Shown: positions 1-6,262, numbered from the stretch's first letter. The stretch is 6,673 bases of DNA from Firmicutes bacterium UBA4996 (GCA_002396805.1 DGYW01000058.1:34104-40776); one strand, 5' to 3'. Numbers and translations: made by a program. The notes: generated by a model from the sequence alone, not told the origin.

Positions 1-301
1 TATGAAAGATGGTAGTGATGCGGTAGCAGACTGGCCTATTTTGAATGCCTTGGTTAATGCCTGTGCTGGAGCAAGTTGGATTTCTCTCCACCATGGAGGG
101 GGAGTGGGGATTGGTTACTCCATTCATGCTGGTATGGTTGTAGTGGCAGATGGGACGCTTGAAGGGGCTAAGCGTCTCGAACGGGTCTTAACCTCTGACC
201 CTGGTATGGGTGTAATTCGTCATGTAGATGCAGGTTATGATTTGGCCATAAAGACCGCTCACGAAAAGGGGATTAAGGTTCCCATGTTACCAGAAATTTA
301 A
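1..301 (+). CDS. hutU: Urocanate hydratase (urocanase), C-terminal end, partial at 5' side
   Basis: The last 99 codons of urocanase, the NAD+-dependent cytosolic enzyme that hydrates urocanate to 4-imidazolone-5-propionate, the second step of histidine degradation. The reading frame starts at base 2 and runs in from the left edge; the ATG at 2 is an internal methionine, since the family is about 550 residues long and the stretch MKDGSDAVADWP is the usual internal segment. The strongly conserved HHGGGVGIGYSIHAG block follows, then the typical tail with LERVLTSDPGMGVIRHVDAGYD and KGIKVPM. The stop is TAA at 299-301. The neighbours ftcD and hutI, 14 bases and about 0.9 kb downstream on the same strand, are the next enzymes of the pathway, so one transcript is likely. 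Identity comes from recognised family motifs; the upstream part and the promoter are outside the window. Confidence 0.96.
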   Translation, partial: MKDGSDAVADWPILNALVNACAGASWISLHHGGGVGIGYSIHAGMVVVADGTLEGAKRLERVLTSDPGMGVIRHVDAGYDLAIKTAHEKGIKVPMLPEI

Positions 302-315
302 GGGGGAGCTTGTAG

Positions 316-1209
316 ATGACTCAAATAGTGCAATGTGTACCAAACATTAGTGAAGGTCGTCGTTTAGATGTGGTCGAAAAAATAATCGATCAAGTGCGCC
401 AAACAGAAGGTGTGCAGTTGCTGGATTATTCATCCGATCACGATCATAATCGTACTGTCATTACCTACGTTGGGGATCTAATTAGCGTACAAGAAGCCAG
501 TTTTAGGTTAACTGCCGAAGCGGTCAAGCTAATCGATATGGAAAAGCATGAAGGGGCCCATCCCCGTATTGGTGCTGTAGATGTGATTCCCTTCATTCCT
601 ATTGATGGTATTACTATGAAAGAGTGCGTGGCTGGTGCTGAACAGTTGGCTCAGCGGATTAATGATGAATTACAGGTGCCGACTTATCTTTATGGGGAAG
701 CGGCTAAAAGGCCTGAACGTAAGAACCTAAGTAATATTCGAAAAGGTCAATATGAAGGACTTAAAGAGGCTATCAAGCAAGAACAACGCCACCCCGATTT
801 TGGGAAGCCTCAAATGCACGCTTCTGCAGGGGCCATAGTGGTGGGAGCTCGCATGCCTTTGGTTGCCTTTAATGTCAATTTAGGTACGGACAAAATTGAA
901 GTCGCGAACTATATCGCTCGGGCGGTTAGGGAGAGTAATGGTGGTTTTAAGAACGTGAAGGGTATGGGTGTAGTTCTAGAAGAACGTGGTCAGGTACAGG
1001 TTTCCATGAACCTAGAAAACTGCCAAGCCACTCCCATTTACCGAGTTTTAGAAACCATTAGGCGAGAAGCGGCACGTTTTGGTGTTCCTGTAGTGGGAAC
1101 CGAGATAGTTGGCTTAGTACCACAGCAGGCTTTAGTAGATGTGGCTAACTGGTATTTGCAACTTGAAGATTTTGATTCTAAACAGGTCTTAGAAAACCGT
1201 TTGCGTTAG
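316..1209 (+). CDS. ftcD: Glutamate formimidoyltransferase
   Basis: A 297-residue cytosolic enzyme that moves the formimino group of N-formimino-L-glutamate to tetrahydrofolate, giving glutamate and 5-formimino-THF. It corresponds to the formiminotransferase half of mammalian FTCD and is full length for the stand-alone bacterial form. Visible signatures are the N-terminal CVPNISEGR (7-15), HDHNRTVIT (42-50), GAHPRIGAVDV with His82 (the same number as the catalytic histidine of the mammalian enzyme), YLYGEAA (124-130), and a C-terminal subdomain starting near AGAIVVGARMPLVAFNVNL. The ATG at 316 follows GGGGGAG (302-308) by 7 bases. It lies 14 bases after hutU and 13 before hutI, so translation is probably coupled in one operon. 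The cyclodeaminase that takes its product is not fused here but is encoded separately at the right edge of the window. Confidence 0.96.
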   Translation: MTQIVQCVPNISEGRRLDVVEKIIDQVRQTEGVQLLDYSSDHDHNRTVITYVGDLISVQEASFRLTAEAVKLIDMEKHEGAHPRIGAVDVIPFIPIDGITMKECVAGAEQLAQRINDELQVPTYLYGEAAKRPERKNLSNIRKGQYEGLKEAIKQEQRHPDFGKPQMHASAGAIVVGARMPLVAFNVNLGTDKIEVANYIARAVRESNGGFKNVKGMGVVLEERGQVQVSMNLENCQATPIYRVLETIRREAARFGVPVVGTEIVGLVPQQALVDVANWYLQLEDFDSKQVLENRLR

Positions 1210-1222
1210 GGGGTAATAAGAG

Positions 1223-2488
1223 GTGGGGATCAAGGTCAAGGCTGATTTAATAATTAAGGATGGGCAAGTGCTTACTTTAGCACATGAAGAGTACCCCGTA
1301 CGGGGTAGAGATATGCAAAACTTAGGAGTAATCGAACAGGGCTGGGTGGCTTGTGCTGAGGGCCAAATTGTTGCTGTTGGATTAAAAGATTCGGTGCAAG
1401 CGGAGGTAGAAGTAACGGATACAACAGCAATAATTGATGCGCAAGGTAAGGTGGTCACGCCGGGGCTGATTGATCCCCATACTCACTTGATTTTTGGAGG
1501 TAGCCGAGAAGACGAATTTTACCTGCGTGCCCGCGGTGCAGAGTACATGGAGATAATGGAGGCCGGTGGCGGAATAGCCAGTTCGGTACGGGCCACGCGG
1601 CAAACTTCGCTGGAAGAGCTCGTTGCTTTAGGTCAGAAACGCCTAGCGTGGATGTTAAGGATGGGTGTTACCACTGTTGAGTGTAAAAGTGGCTATGGTC
1701 TGGATCTAGAAACTGAGCTTAAGCAATTAGACGCTGTGCGGATTTTGCAAGAACAGCAACCAGTAGAACTCGTCTCTACTTTCATGGGAGCCCATGCTTG
1801 GCCAAATGAATACAAAGATGATCAAGAGGGTTATCTGGATTTTCTTCTAGATACTGTTCTCCCTGAAGTAGCGGAGAGAGATTTAGCGGAGTATGTGGAT
1901 GTCTTTTGCGAAACTGGTGTATTTTCAGTTGAGCAAAGCCGGCGGATCTTGACTAAAGCTAAAGAATTAGGTTTTGGTACCCGGATTCACGCTGAAGAAA
2001 TGAGCACCTTAGGTGGTGCTGAATTAGCTGCGGAACTAGGAACTGCTAGTGCAGATCATTTGCTCATGATTTCGGATCAAGGGATTAGGGCCTTGGCGCA
2101 AAGCGATGTGATTCCAACTCTACTACCGTCCACAGCCTTTTCTTTACGCAAACCCTACGCTCCAGCCAGAAAGATGCTTGATGCGGGACTTCCCTTGGCT
2201 TTGGCCACAGATTTTAATCCAGGCTCTTGTCCCACAGCAAATCTAGCCTTAACCATGTCCATTGCTTGCTTGTATATGGCCATGACACCAGAAGAGGTGT
2301 TTCATGCAGTAACAATTAATGCCGCTTACGCTTTAGATAGACAGGATCGAATAGGTAGCATCGAGGTGGGTAAGCAGGCGGATTTAGTTGTTTTTGATGT
2401 GGACAATTATAAAAAGATCCCTTACTTCTTCGGTGTGAATTTGGTTGAAACCGTGATCAAAAGGGGGAAGGTTGTTTCGTTTGAATAA
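1223..2488 (+). CDS. hutI: Imidazolonepropionase
   Basis: A 421-residue metal-dependent amidohydrolase that opens the ring of 4-imidazolone-5-propionate to give N-formimino-L-glutamate, the substrate of the ftcD product. The amidohydrolase metal site is complete: His86 and His88 in GLIDPHTHLIFGG, His256 in RIHAEE, His279 in SADHL and Asp330 in ALATDFNPG. ECKSGYGL (153-160) and STFMGAHAWP are further family markers. The length is normal for the family. The start is a GTG, placed 9 bases after AGGGGG (1208-1213), which overlaps the ftcD stop codon; no in-frame ATG with a site exists near the conserved N-terminus. It is the last hut gene before an oppositely oriented ABC operon, with only 28 bases between the two stop codons. 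The start choice is fairly sure and the function very sure. Confidence 0.96.
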   Translation: MGIKVKADLIIKDGQVLTLAHEEYPVRGRDMQNLGVIEQGWVACAEGQIVAVGLKDSVQAEVEVTDTTAIIDAQGKVVTPGLIDPHTHLIFGGSREDEFYLRARGAEYMEIMEAGGGIASSVRATRQTSLEELVALGQKRLAWMLRMGVTTVECKSGYGLDLETELKQLDAVRILQEQQPVELVSTFMGAHAWPNEYKDDQEGYLDFLLDTVLPEVAERDLAEYVDVFCETGVFSVEQSRRILTKAKELGFGTRIHAEEMSTLGGAELAAELGTASADHLLMISDQGIRALAQSDVIPTLLPSTAFSLRKPYAPARKMLDAGLPLALATDFNPGSCPTANLALTMSIACLYMAMTPEEVFHAVTINAAYALDRQDRIGSIEVGKQADLVVFDVDNYKKIPYFFGVNLVETVIKRGKVVSFE

Positions 2489-2490
2489 CG

Positions 2491-2527
2491 AAAAATCTAG
2501 AGGCACTAACATTGTGCTAGTAGTGCC
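2491..2527 (-). terminator. Probable intrinsic terminator of the minus-strand ABC operon
   Basis: GGCACTA (2502-2508) and TAGTGCC (2521-2527) form a perfect 7-bp stem with a 12-base loop. Read on the minus strand, the stem is followed by TCTAGA and five T residues (the A-run at 2491-2495), so it fits a modest Rho-independent terminator for the leftward operon. The permease stop codon (2517-2519) sits in the loop. On the plus strand no T-run follows, so it is less convincing as a hutI terminator. A second AT-rich hairpin, TTTCGTT/AACGAAA (2475-2481 and 2487-2493), overlaps the hutI stop. Strength is uncertain because the stem is short and the T-run is displaced. Confidence 0.45.
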
Positions 2528-3293
2528 CTAAGATGCCTTGTTTCATAGCTTTTTGCTCTGCCTTTTTGTAGATTCCATAGCCAACTGCCAGATAAAAGCA
2601 TCCAATCAGTATGAGTAGGGAGAGTTCCCCAAAGGAAAAGTCAATGATTGATGCACCTTGAACCATGACCCGTCTGATCAGAGTAGAGCCCCAAGAGGCT
2701 GGAAGAAGGCGTAACCAGAATACACTTTCTGAGGGTGCTGCTACAAGGCCTACCATGGCAAACTGTAGGATTTGCAGATAGGAATCAATGCGTTTGTAGA
2801 GAAGGGTGATTCCTCCCACTGCAAAGCCCACCCCTAAAACTCCCATAAGGGTGAAAACGGTTAGGGGGATAATTGACAAGAGATTAATATTTAACCAGTT
2901 TCCAGTGGTAAGCATGATTAGGGTCAAGATTACCGCGATAATCACAAAATTGATGATCAGGCGGGCACAGACGTGGGATGTGATAATCCAACCGAAGTTA
3001 TAGGGGGACATATATAATTGTTCTAGTGTACCTTCTTGTGCTTCATCTTTGATTGTAAAGGCAATATTTTGGTAGGACATGAGAATAAATGACCAAAGAA
3101 CAAACCCCACAATAAGGTCTTCTACCATGTCTCCGAAGTTGGGGCTCGCGCCAGCAATACCTGTATAGCCCAAGAAAATCAACAGGAAAATCACATAAAA
3201 GGTGACGATTCCACCAATTGTGTTAGGCAGATAGCGGCGGAAAATAGCAAACTCCTTTACTAGATACGCTTTAAACAATGCTAAACGGTTCAT
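2517..3293 (-). CDS. ABC-2 type transporter permease
   Basis: A 258-residue inner-membrane protein, the likely transmembrane subunit of an exporter driven by the ATPase encoded just upstream. About six hydrophobic segments can be seen (near 24-44, 58-78, 102-128, 138-166, 171-186 and 222-242). Between the second and third lies EAQEGTLEQLYMSP (84-97), the amphipathic motif typical of ABC-2 permeases related to antibiotic and polyketide exporters. The length agrees with the family. The ATG is 10 bases after AAAGGAG, which lies inside the end of the ATPase gene; only 5 bases separate the two genes, so the pair is translated from one mRNA. It is the last gene of the five-gene minus-strand operon, and its stop lies in a terminator-like hairpin. 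The substrate cannot be told from sequence. Confidence 0.9.
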   Translation of the reverse strand: MNRLALFKAYLVKEFAIFRRYLPNTIGGIVTFYVIFLLIFLGYTGIAGASPNFGDMVEDLIVGFVLWSFILMSYQNIAFTIKDEAQEGTLEQLYMSPYNFGWIITSHVCARLIINFVIIAVILTLIMLTTGNWLNINLLSIIPLTVFTLMGVLGVGFAVGGITLLYKRIDSYLQILQFAMVGLVAAPSESVFWLRLLPASWGSTLIRRVMVQGASIIDFSFGELSLLILIGCFYLAVGYGIYKKAEQKAMKQGILGHY

Positions 3294-3298
3294 GGACC

Positions 3299-4264
3299 CT
3301 ACGCTCCTTTCTGCAGAATCGCCAAAAAGATCTCTTCAAAATTAGGGGTGACCTTTTCAATCGATTCAACCGGTGACTGCTCTTGCTCAAGAATGTTAAG
3401 AATCGGGTACAGCTCGGACTTTTCTTCCAGTAGAGCGGTGAGCAGTGTTGAACCTGTGTCCAAGACCTCTACGGAAAGGTTGGGGATGTGGCTCAATTCT
3501 AGTATCTGAGCATCACTGAGGGTGCCCTCAATAAGAATACGATAGGGCTTGGTCTGGAAAATGCCCTTGAGGTTAGAAACACTATCTTGAACAACTACAC
3601 GTCCTTGATTGATGATAATCACCTCGTCACACACATTCTCCACCAGATGCATGTCGTGGGTGGACAGTAGTACAGTCTTGTGCTTTTCATCAACTAGCGT
3701 TCTTAGTAATTCACGAATTTCATGGGTAGAAGTGACATCTAATCCCAAAGTTGGTTCGTCGAGGAGCAAAATGTCACTTTCGGCAATCATGGCTACGGCG
3801 ATGGCAAGCTTTTGTTGCATACCGCGAGATAGTTTGCGGGCCTCTTCGTTTCGTTTTTCCTTGAGATTGAAAAACTCCAGGTAATACTCAATATCCTCGG
3901 AGATTTGGGCAGTTTTTCGCTGTTTGAGTGCAGCAAAAAAAGCGAGGTTTTCTCTGACCGTAAGGCGCCAGTAAATATTGCGATTTCCATCTAAAACAGC
4001 ACTAACGGAACGGAGGGCGCTAGAGCGTTCTACGGCTAAGTCATGCCCGTTGATTGTGATTGCGCCGGCATCGGGAAGGATTAAGCCACACAACATCTTA
4101 ATAGTTGTAGTCTTACCTGCACCATTAGGACCCAAAATCCCAACGATGGTTCCTTTCTTCACCTGAAAAGAGATGTTGTTTACGGCACGAATGGGGGGCT
4201 TGTTCTTGGCTTGATAGGTTTTTTCCAAACCTACCACTGACAACATGAGTTCTTTATCCAGCAT
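3299..4264 (-). CDS. ABC transporter ATP-binding protein (canonical, exporter type)
   Basis: A 321-residue cytoplasmic ATPase expected to energise the ABC-2 permease downstream. Walker A GPNGAGKT is at 45-52, signature LSRGM at 145-149, Walker B ILLLDE at 165-170 with the catalytic Glu170, D-loop GLD at 174-176 and H-loop His203, so all catalytic residues are present. The usual Q-loop glutamine is not seen: the region reads VLDGNRNIYWRLT. A C-terminal domain of about 95 residues (from about 225) resembles the extension of drug-exporter ATPases. I chose the ATG at 4264 over the longer frame to 4309 because AAAGGAG stands 8 bases before it and the ATP-binding fold begins directly after; the in-frame ATG ten codons from the longer start is part of that ribosome site. 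The start overlaps the end of the preceding gene by 11 bases, which suggests translational coupling. Substrate unknown; multidrug or peptide export are guesses. Confidence 0.92.
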   Translation of the reverse strand: MLDKELMLSVVGLEKTYQAKNKPPIRAVNNISFQVKKGTIVGILGPNGAGKTTTIKMLCGLILPDAGAITINGHDLAVERSSALRSVSAVLDGNRNIYWRLTVRENLAFFAALKQRKTAQISEDIEYYLEFFNLKEKRNEEARKLSRGMQQKLAIAVAMIAESDILLLDEPTLGLDVTSTHEIRELLRTLVDEKHKTVLLSTHDMHLVENVCDEVIIINQGRVVVQDSVSNLKGIFQTKPYRILIEGTLSDAQILELSHIPNLSVEVLDTGSTLLTALLEEKSELYPILNILEQEQSPVESIEKVTPNFEEIFLAILQKGA

Positions 4265-5111
4265 GGGTACTGCTCCTTTCATCCCGCAGATAGATATAAA
4301 TCTCTTCAAGAGACATGCTTGAACAAGAGAAGATCTCTATATCCAATTTCTCTAAAGCGTTCTTAGTTTCTTGGAAAGATGATGTAAGGATTTGTGTAGG
4401 ATCATTTTGGGCTGTTGAGATCACTCCCGGTAAGTTGTGGGGCGGTTGTTTATCAAGCCACAGAGTTTTCCACTGATCAAAAAGGGAATCCTTTTCATAC
4501 GAACCAAGGACCTTATGATCATTGATGAATGTGATTATGTCAGCTAGACGCTGAACTTCACCAAAGTCTCTATCCGTAATGATGGCAATTTTGTTTGGTC
4601 TTTCCATGAAGCGCAAAAGTTCAGTACGCAACGCCCCCCAGAGAATAGAGTCTAGATCCTTGGTAGGACTATCAAGGAGCAAAATGTCAGGATCATAAGC
4701 GGTGGCGTAGGCGAACCATAAGAGACGTAGTCTCCCAGTAGAAAGGCTTTTGATGGGGTGTTTTGCCTTAATGGAAAACCGCTCGAGAGTTAGATGGAAA
4801 TCATCCCAGTTCCACGAGTCATACCAAGTGGCCAAAAACTGAGCCATGCGTTCGATGGTCCAAAAAGCGATAACTTCTGGCTGTCTTGGAACATAACCAA
4901 CATGTTTTATAAAATCAGGAGTTCTTATGGATTCCTGGCGATCACGAAAGCGGATTTCACCTACCTTCAGAGGCGCGGATCCTGCAATAGCATCCATGAT
5001 TTCTTTCGTTTCTGACTTATTAGGACAGATCACAGCAGTAACGCACTCGTTAGGAAAATTTAGCCTAAAATTAGTGTTTGGACTGGGTTTCAGTGTAATA
5101 GATAAACCCAT
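4254..5111 (-). CDS. Degenerate ABC ATPase-like protein (probable non-catalytic NBD)
   Basis: A 285-residue soluble protein with the layout of an ABC nucleotide-binding domain but broken key motifs. The P-loop position reads CPNKSETKE (29-37) in place of GPNGAGKTT, so the lysine is lost in alignment; the signature is LSTGR (123-127); Walker B DILLLDSP (142-149) has Ser148 where the catalytic Glu belongs; a D-loop-like KDLD follows (151-154); and the H-loop reads IITD, with Asp180 instead of His. The WYDSWNWDDFHLTLERF stretch resembles ATPases of GntR-linked ABC operons. A tail of about 80 residues follows. The frame is open with a strong AAGGAGG site 8 bases before the ATG, so it is not a decaying pseudogene by appearance. 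It may be the inactive partner of the canonical ATPase, pair with the first membrane protein, or act as a regulator; these are inferences. Confidence 0.82.
   Translation of the reverse strand: MGLSITLKPSPNTNFRLNFPNECVTAVICPNKSETKEIMDAIAGSAPLKVGEIRFRDRQESIRTPDFIKHVGYVPRQPEVIAFWTIERMAQFLATWYDSWNWDDFHLTLERFSIKAKHPIKSLSTGRLRLLWFAYATAYDPDILLLDSPTKDLDSILWGALRTELLRFMERPNKIAIITDRDFGEVQRLADIITFINDHKVLGSYEKDSLFDQWKTLWLDKQPPHNLPGVISTAQNDPTQILTSSFQETKNALEKLDIEIFSCSSMSLEEIYIYLRDERSSTHAG
4273..4279 (-). promoter_or_regulatory. Ribosome binding site deciding the start of the canonical ATPase
   Basis: AAAGGAG on the minus strand, 8 bases before the ATG at 4264 and inside the last codons of the upstream gene. 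It excludes the longer start at 4309, which would add 15 residues with no ABC homology character. Confidence 0.75.
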
Positions 5112-5134
5112 AGATAGGTCCTCCTTCCTTTAAA

Positions 5135-5524
5135 TTAGTGATTAAAATGGTGTGCCAAAACTTCGTTGAATATGCGACTGGTCTCATCTTTAGATAGATT
5201 CATACGTATACACTGGGCAATTACGTTATCCAGCGCGGTTTTGATGGTATCGTAAGTATATTCTTCTCTTTCCACTGTGAGTTCTGGATTGACAAAGGTC
5301 CCTTTTCCTTGTTTGCTAGATAATAGACCCTCTTGTTCGAGGTCATCATAGACTCGGCGTATTGTTATCACGCTGCATTCGAGCTGTTTGGCTAGTTTTC
5401 TCAGGGAGGGAAGCTGAGTATCTGGGGGCAAGTATCCACTAACAATGAATTCCTTAAGCTGTGTCTTAATTTGGTGATAGAGGGGCTCAGGGTGATCTAC
5501 AGAGATTTTGAACGGAATATGCAC
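5135..5524 (-). CDS. GntR-family transcriptional regulator, YtrA-like
   Basis: A 129-residue DNA-binding repressor-type protein. The winged helix-turn-helix of the GntR family fills residues 12-78: PLYHQIKTQLKEFIVSGYL, then DTQLPSLRKLAKQL, the recognition helix around SVITIRRVYDDLEQEGLL (51-68), and the wing GKGTFV (73-78). Only about 50 residues follow, predicted helical, too short for the FadR or HutC effector domains; this matches the YtrA subfamily, whose members commonly control ABC transporter operons. I chose the GTG at 5524 because a GGGGGTGG site precedes it and the family start lies a few residues before the fold; the frame is open to an ATG at 5629, but that extra part overlaps the preceding gene and has no regulator character. 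It overlaps the preceding gene by 28 bases and lies 23 bases before the next. Its likely target is the palindrome in front of its own operon. Confidence 0.9.
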   Translation of the reverse strand: MHIPFKISVDHPEPLYHQIKTQLKEFIVSGYLPPDTQLPSLRKLAKQLECSVITIRRVYDDLEQEGLLSSKQGKGTFVNPELTVEREEYTYDTIKTALDNVIAQCIRMNLSKDETSRIFNEVLAHHFNH

Positions 5525-6177
5525 AAAACCACCCCCAGTGAGATCATGAATAAAGATGGTATAACCAGTTCTAAAGCCCGCAAATTTAGCGACCAAGAAG
5601 CTACACTTGTGGGCAGTGCTAGAGAACACAATATGGCGAAAATTAGAAGCGGTACAGAATATGTCAACTGACGCTTTTTCGAAGTGCCATTTACACCACC
5701 ATTAATCTGTACCAGCACACCAATTAGCCAGGAGTAGCTTAGCCAAAAAAGATAAAAGGGGGTAAACTGGGAAATATTCGGAGCCAGTCCCCGTCTGAAT
5801 GCAACTGTAGTGAACATAAAGAAGAAGGCCAAGCCCATGACCAGCATGTTCGTGAATAGATGGATGATCCGGTTAAGAAGAAGGGTAGTGTGGCTAATAG
5901 GTAACCTTAGGTGAAGTGGGTGGTGTATAGCGATAACATCGCCTGAAAAATAGGAGGTGTTGGTGCTTTCTTTGGAAATGAAAGAGACCAAGGTTCCCAA
6001 ATCATTAAGTGCCACAATGAAGATTAAGTTCACGACTAGTTTTCCAAATAAGGCTCTGCTAGAAAGAAGTGTGCCAGCAAGCCCACCTAAAATTGCAAAG
6101 TAGATGGCTGTTCCAAGCACTCCCGGTACCTTTTGAACAGCGCCAAATTGAAATAGAGTCCAGGTTTTCTTCCACAT
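5497..6177 (-). CDS. Multi-pass membrane protein of unrecognised family, possible ABC permease subunit
   Basis: A 226-residue integral membrane protein with about six hydrophobic segments (near 18-38, 44-62, 98-126, 140-160, 173-192 and 201-221) and a short basic N-terminus (MWKK). I do not recognise a diagnostic motif. The size and TM number would suit an ABC-2-like permease half, and being the first gene of an operon with two ABC ATPase-like proteins makes a transport role likely; the degenerate ATPase is one possible partner. The ATG at 6177 is preferred to the one at 6183, which is only two codons longer, because GAGGG (6184-6188) stands 6 bases before 6177 but directly touches the ATG at 6183. 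It is not similar in sequence pattern to the ABC-2 permease at the other end of the operon. Its 3' end overlaps the GntR start by 28 bases. Confidence 0.78.
   Translation of the reverse strand: MWKKTWTLFQFGAVQKVPGVLGTAIYFAILGGLAGTLLSSRALFGKLVVNLIFIVALNDLGTLVSFISKESTNTSYFSGDVIAIHHPLHLRLPISHTTLLLNRIIHLFTNMLVMGLAFFFMFTTVAFRRGLAPNISQFTPFYLFWLSYSWLIGVLVQINGGVNGTSKKRQLTYSVPLLIFAILCSLALPTSVASWSLNLRALELVIPSLFMISLGVVLCIFRSKSL
5529..5536 (-). promoter_or_regulatory. Ribosome binding site of the GntR gene
   Basis: GGGGGTGG on the minus strand, 4 bases (7 from the G-run) before the GTG at 5524. It lies inside the coding end of the upstream membrane-protein gene and supports the short, GTG-initiated regulator. 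Confidence 0.6.
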
Positions 6178-6183
6178 ATTCAT

Positions 6184-6188
6184 CCCTC
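6184..6188 (-). promoter_or_regulatory. Ribosome binding site of the first minus-strand gene
   Basis: GAGGG on the minus strand, 6 bases before the ATG at 6177 and with no spacer to the ATG at 6183. It favours the inner start by two codons. Confidence 0.5.
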
Positions 6189-6214
6189 ATTTTTTAAAAA
6201 GCTTAGAACGACAA

Positions 6215-6238
6215 AGTGTGTATGTCTATATACACACT
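6215..6238. promoter_or_regulatory. Probable GntR (YtrA-like) operator
   Basis: Two perfect 9-base arms, AGTGTGTAT (6215-6223) and ATACACACT (6230-6238), separated by six bases, form a 24-bp palindrome. It overlaps the last five bases of the predicted -10 box of the minus-strand promoter and reaches past the expected transcription start, a position where a bound protein would block initiation. GntR proteins bind palindromes with GT...AC-type outer arms, and the only regulator gene in view is the second gene of this operon. Autorepression is therefore the likely role; this is inference from position and symmetry. Confidence 0.75.
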
Positions 6239-6262
6239 ATCTCATTAGCGCGTAATTGTCAA
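6234..6262 (-). promoter_or_regulatory. Promoter of the GntR-ABC operon
   Basis: On the minus strand, a consensus -35 TTGACA (6262 to 6257) is followed after exactly 17 bases by TAGTGT (6239 to 6234) as -10, which keeps the TA...T positions. The -10 is weak but the -35 and spacing are ideal. Transcription should start near 6227, giving a leader of about 50 bases. The operator palindrome overlaps the -10. Confidence 0.65.

Noticed and set aside
1189..1603. Open minus-strand frames opposite the start of hutI (89 and 73 codons)
   Set aside because: They lie opposite a gene with a complete set of family motifs, have no ribosome site I could see and encode low-complexity, Ser/Thr/Cys-rich shadow proteins.
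2806..3003. 65-codon plus-strand frame opposite the ABC-2 permease
   Set aside because: Antisense shadow of a clear permease gene, with no ribosome site or family resemblance.
3609..4166. Open frames in other phases of the canonical ATPase gene, on both strands (62 to 91 codons)
   Set aside because: The Walker, signature and H-loop motifs fix the real frame; the others read as compositionally biased shadows.
4265..4309. Fifteen-residue N-terminal extension of the canonical ATPase
   Set aside because: The AAAGGAG site and the onset of the ABC fold support the ATG at 4264, and the extension lies wholly inside the upstream gene.
4794..5133. Two plus-strand frames (73 and 68 codons) opposite the degenerate ATPase
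   Set aside because: Short antisense shadows of an intact frame that has a strong ribosome site; no recognisable protein.
5200..5213. ATACGTATACACT, resembling half of the operator
   Set aside because: Only one arm matches, it lies within the regulator coding sequence, and no symmetrical second arm is present.
5471..5671. 66-codon plus-strand frame across the overlap of regulator and membrane protein
   Set aside because: It is antisense to two overlapping genes with good evidence and shows no start signal.
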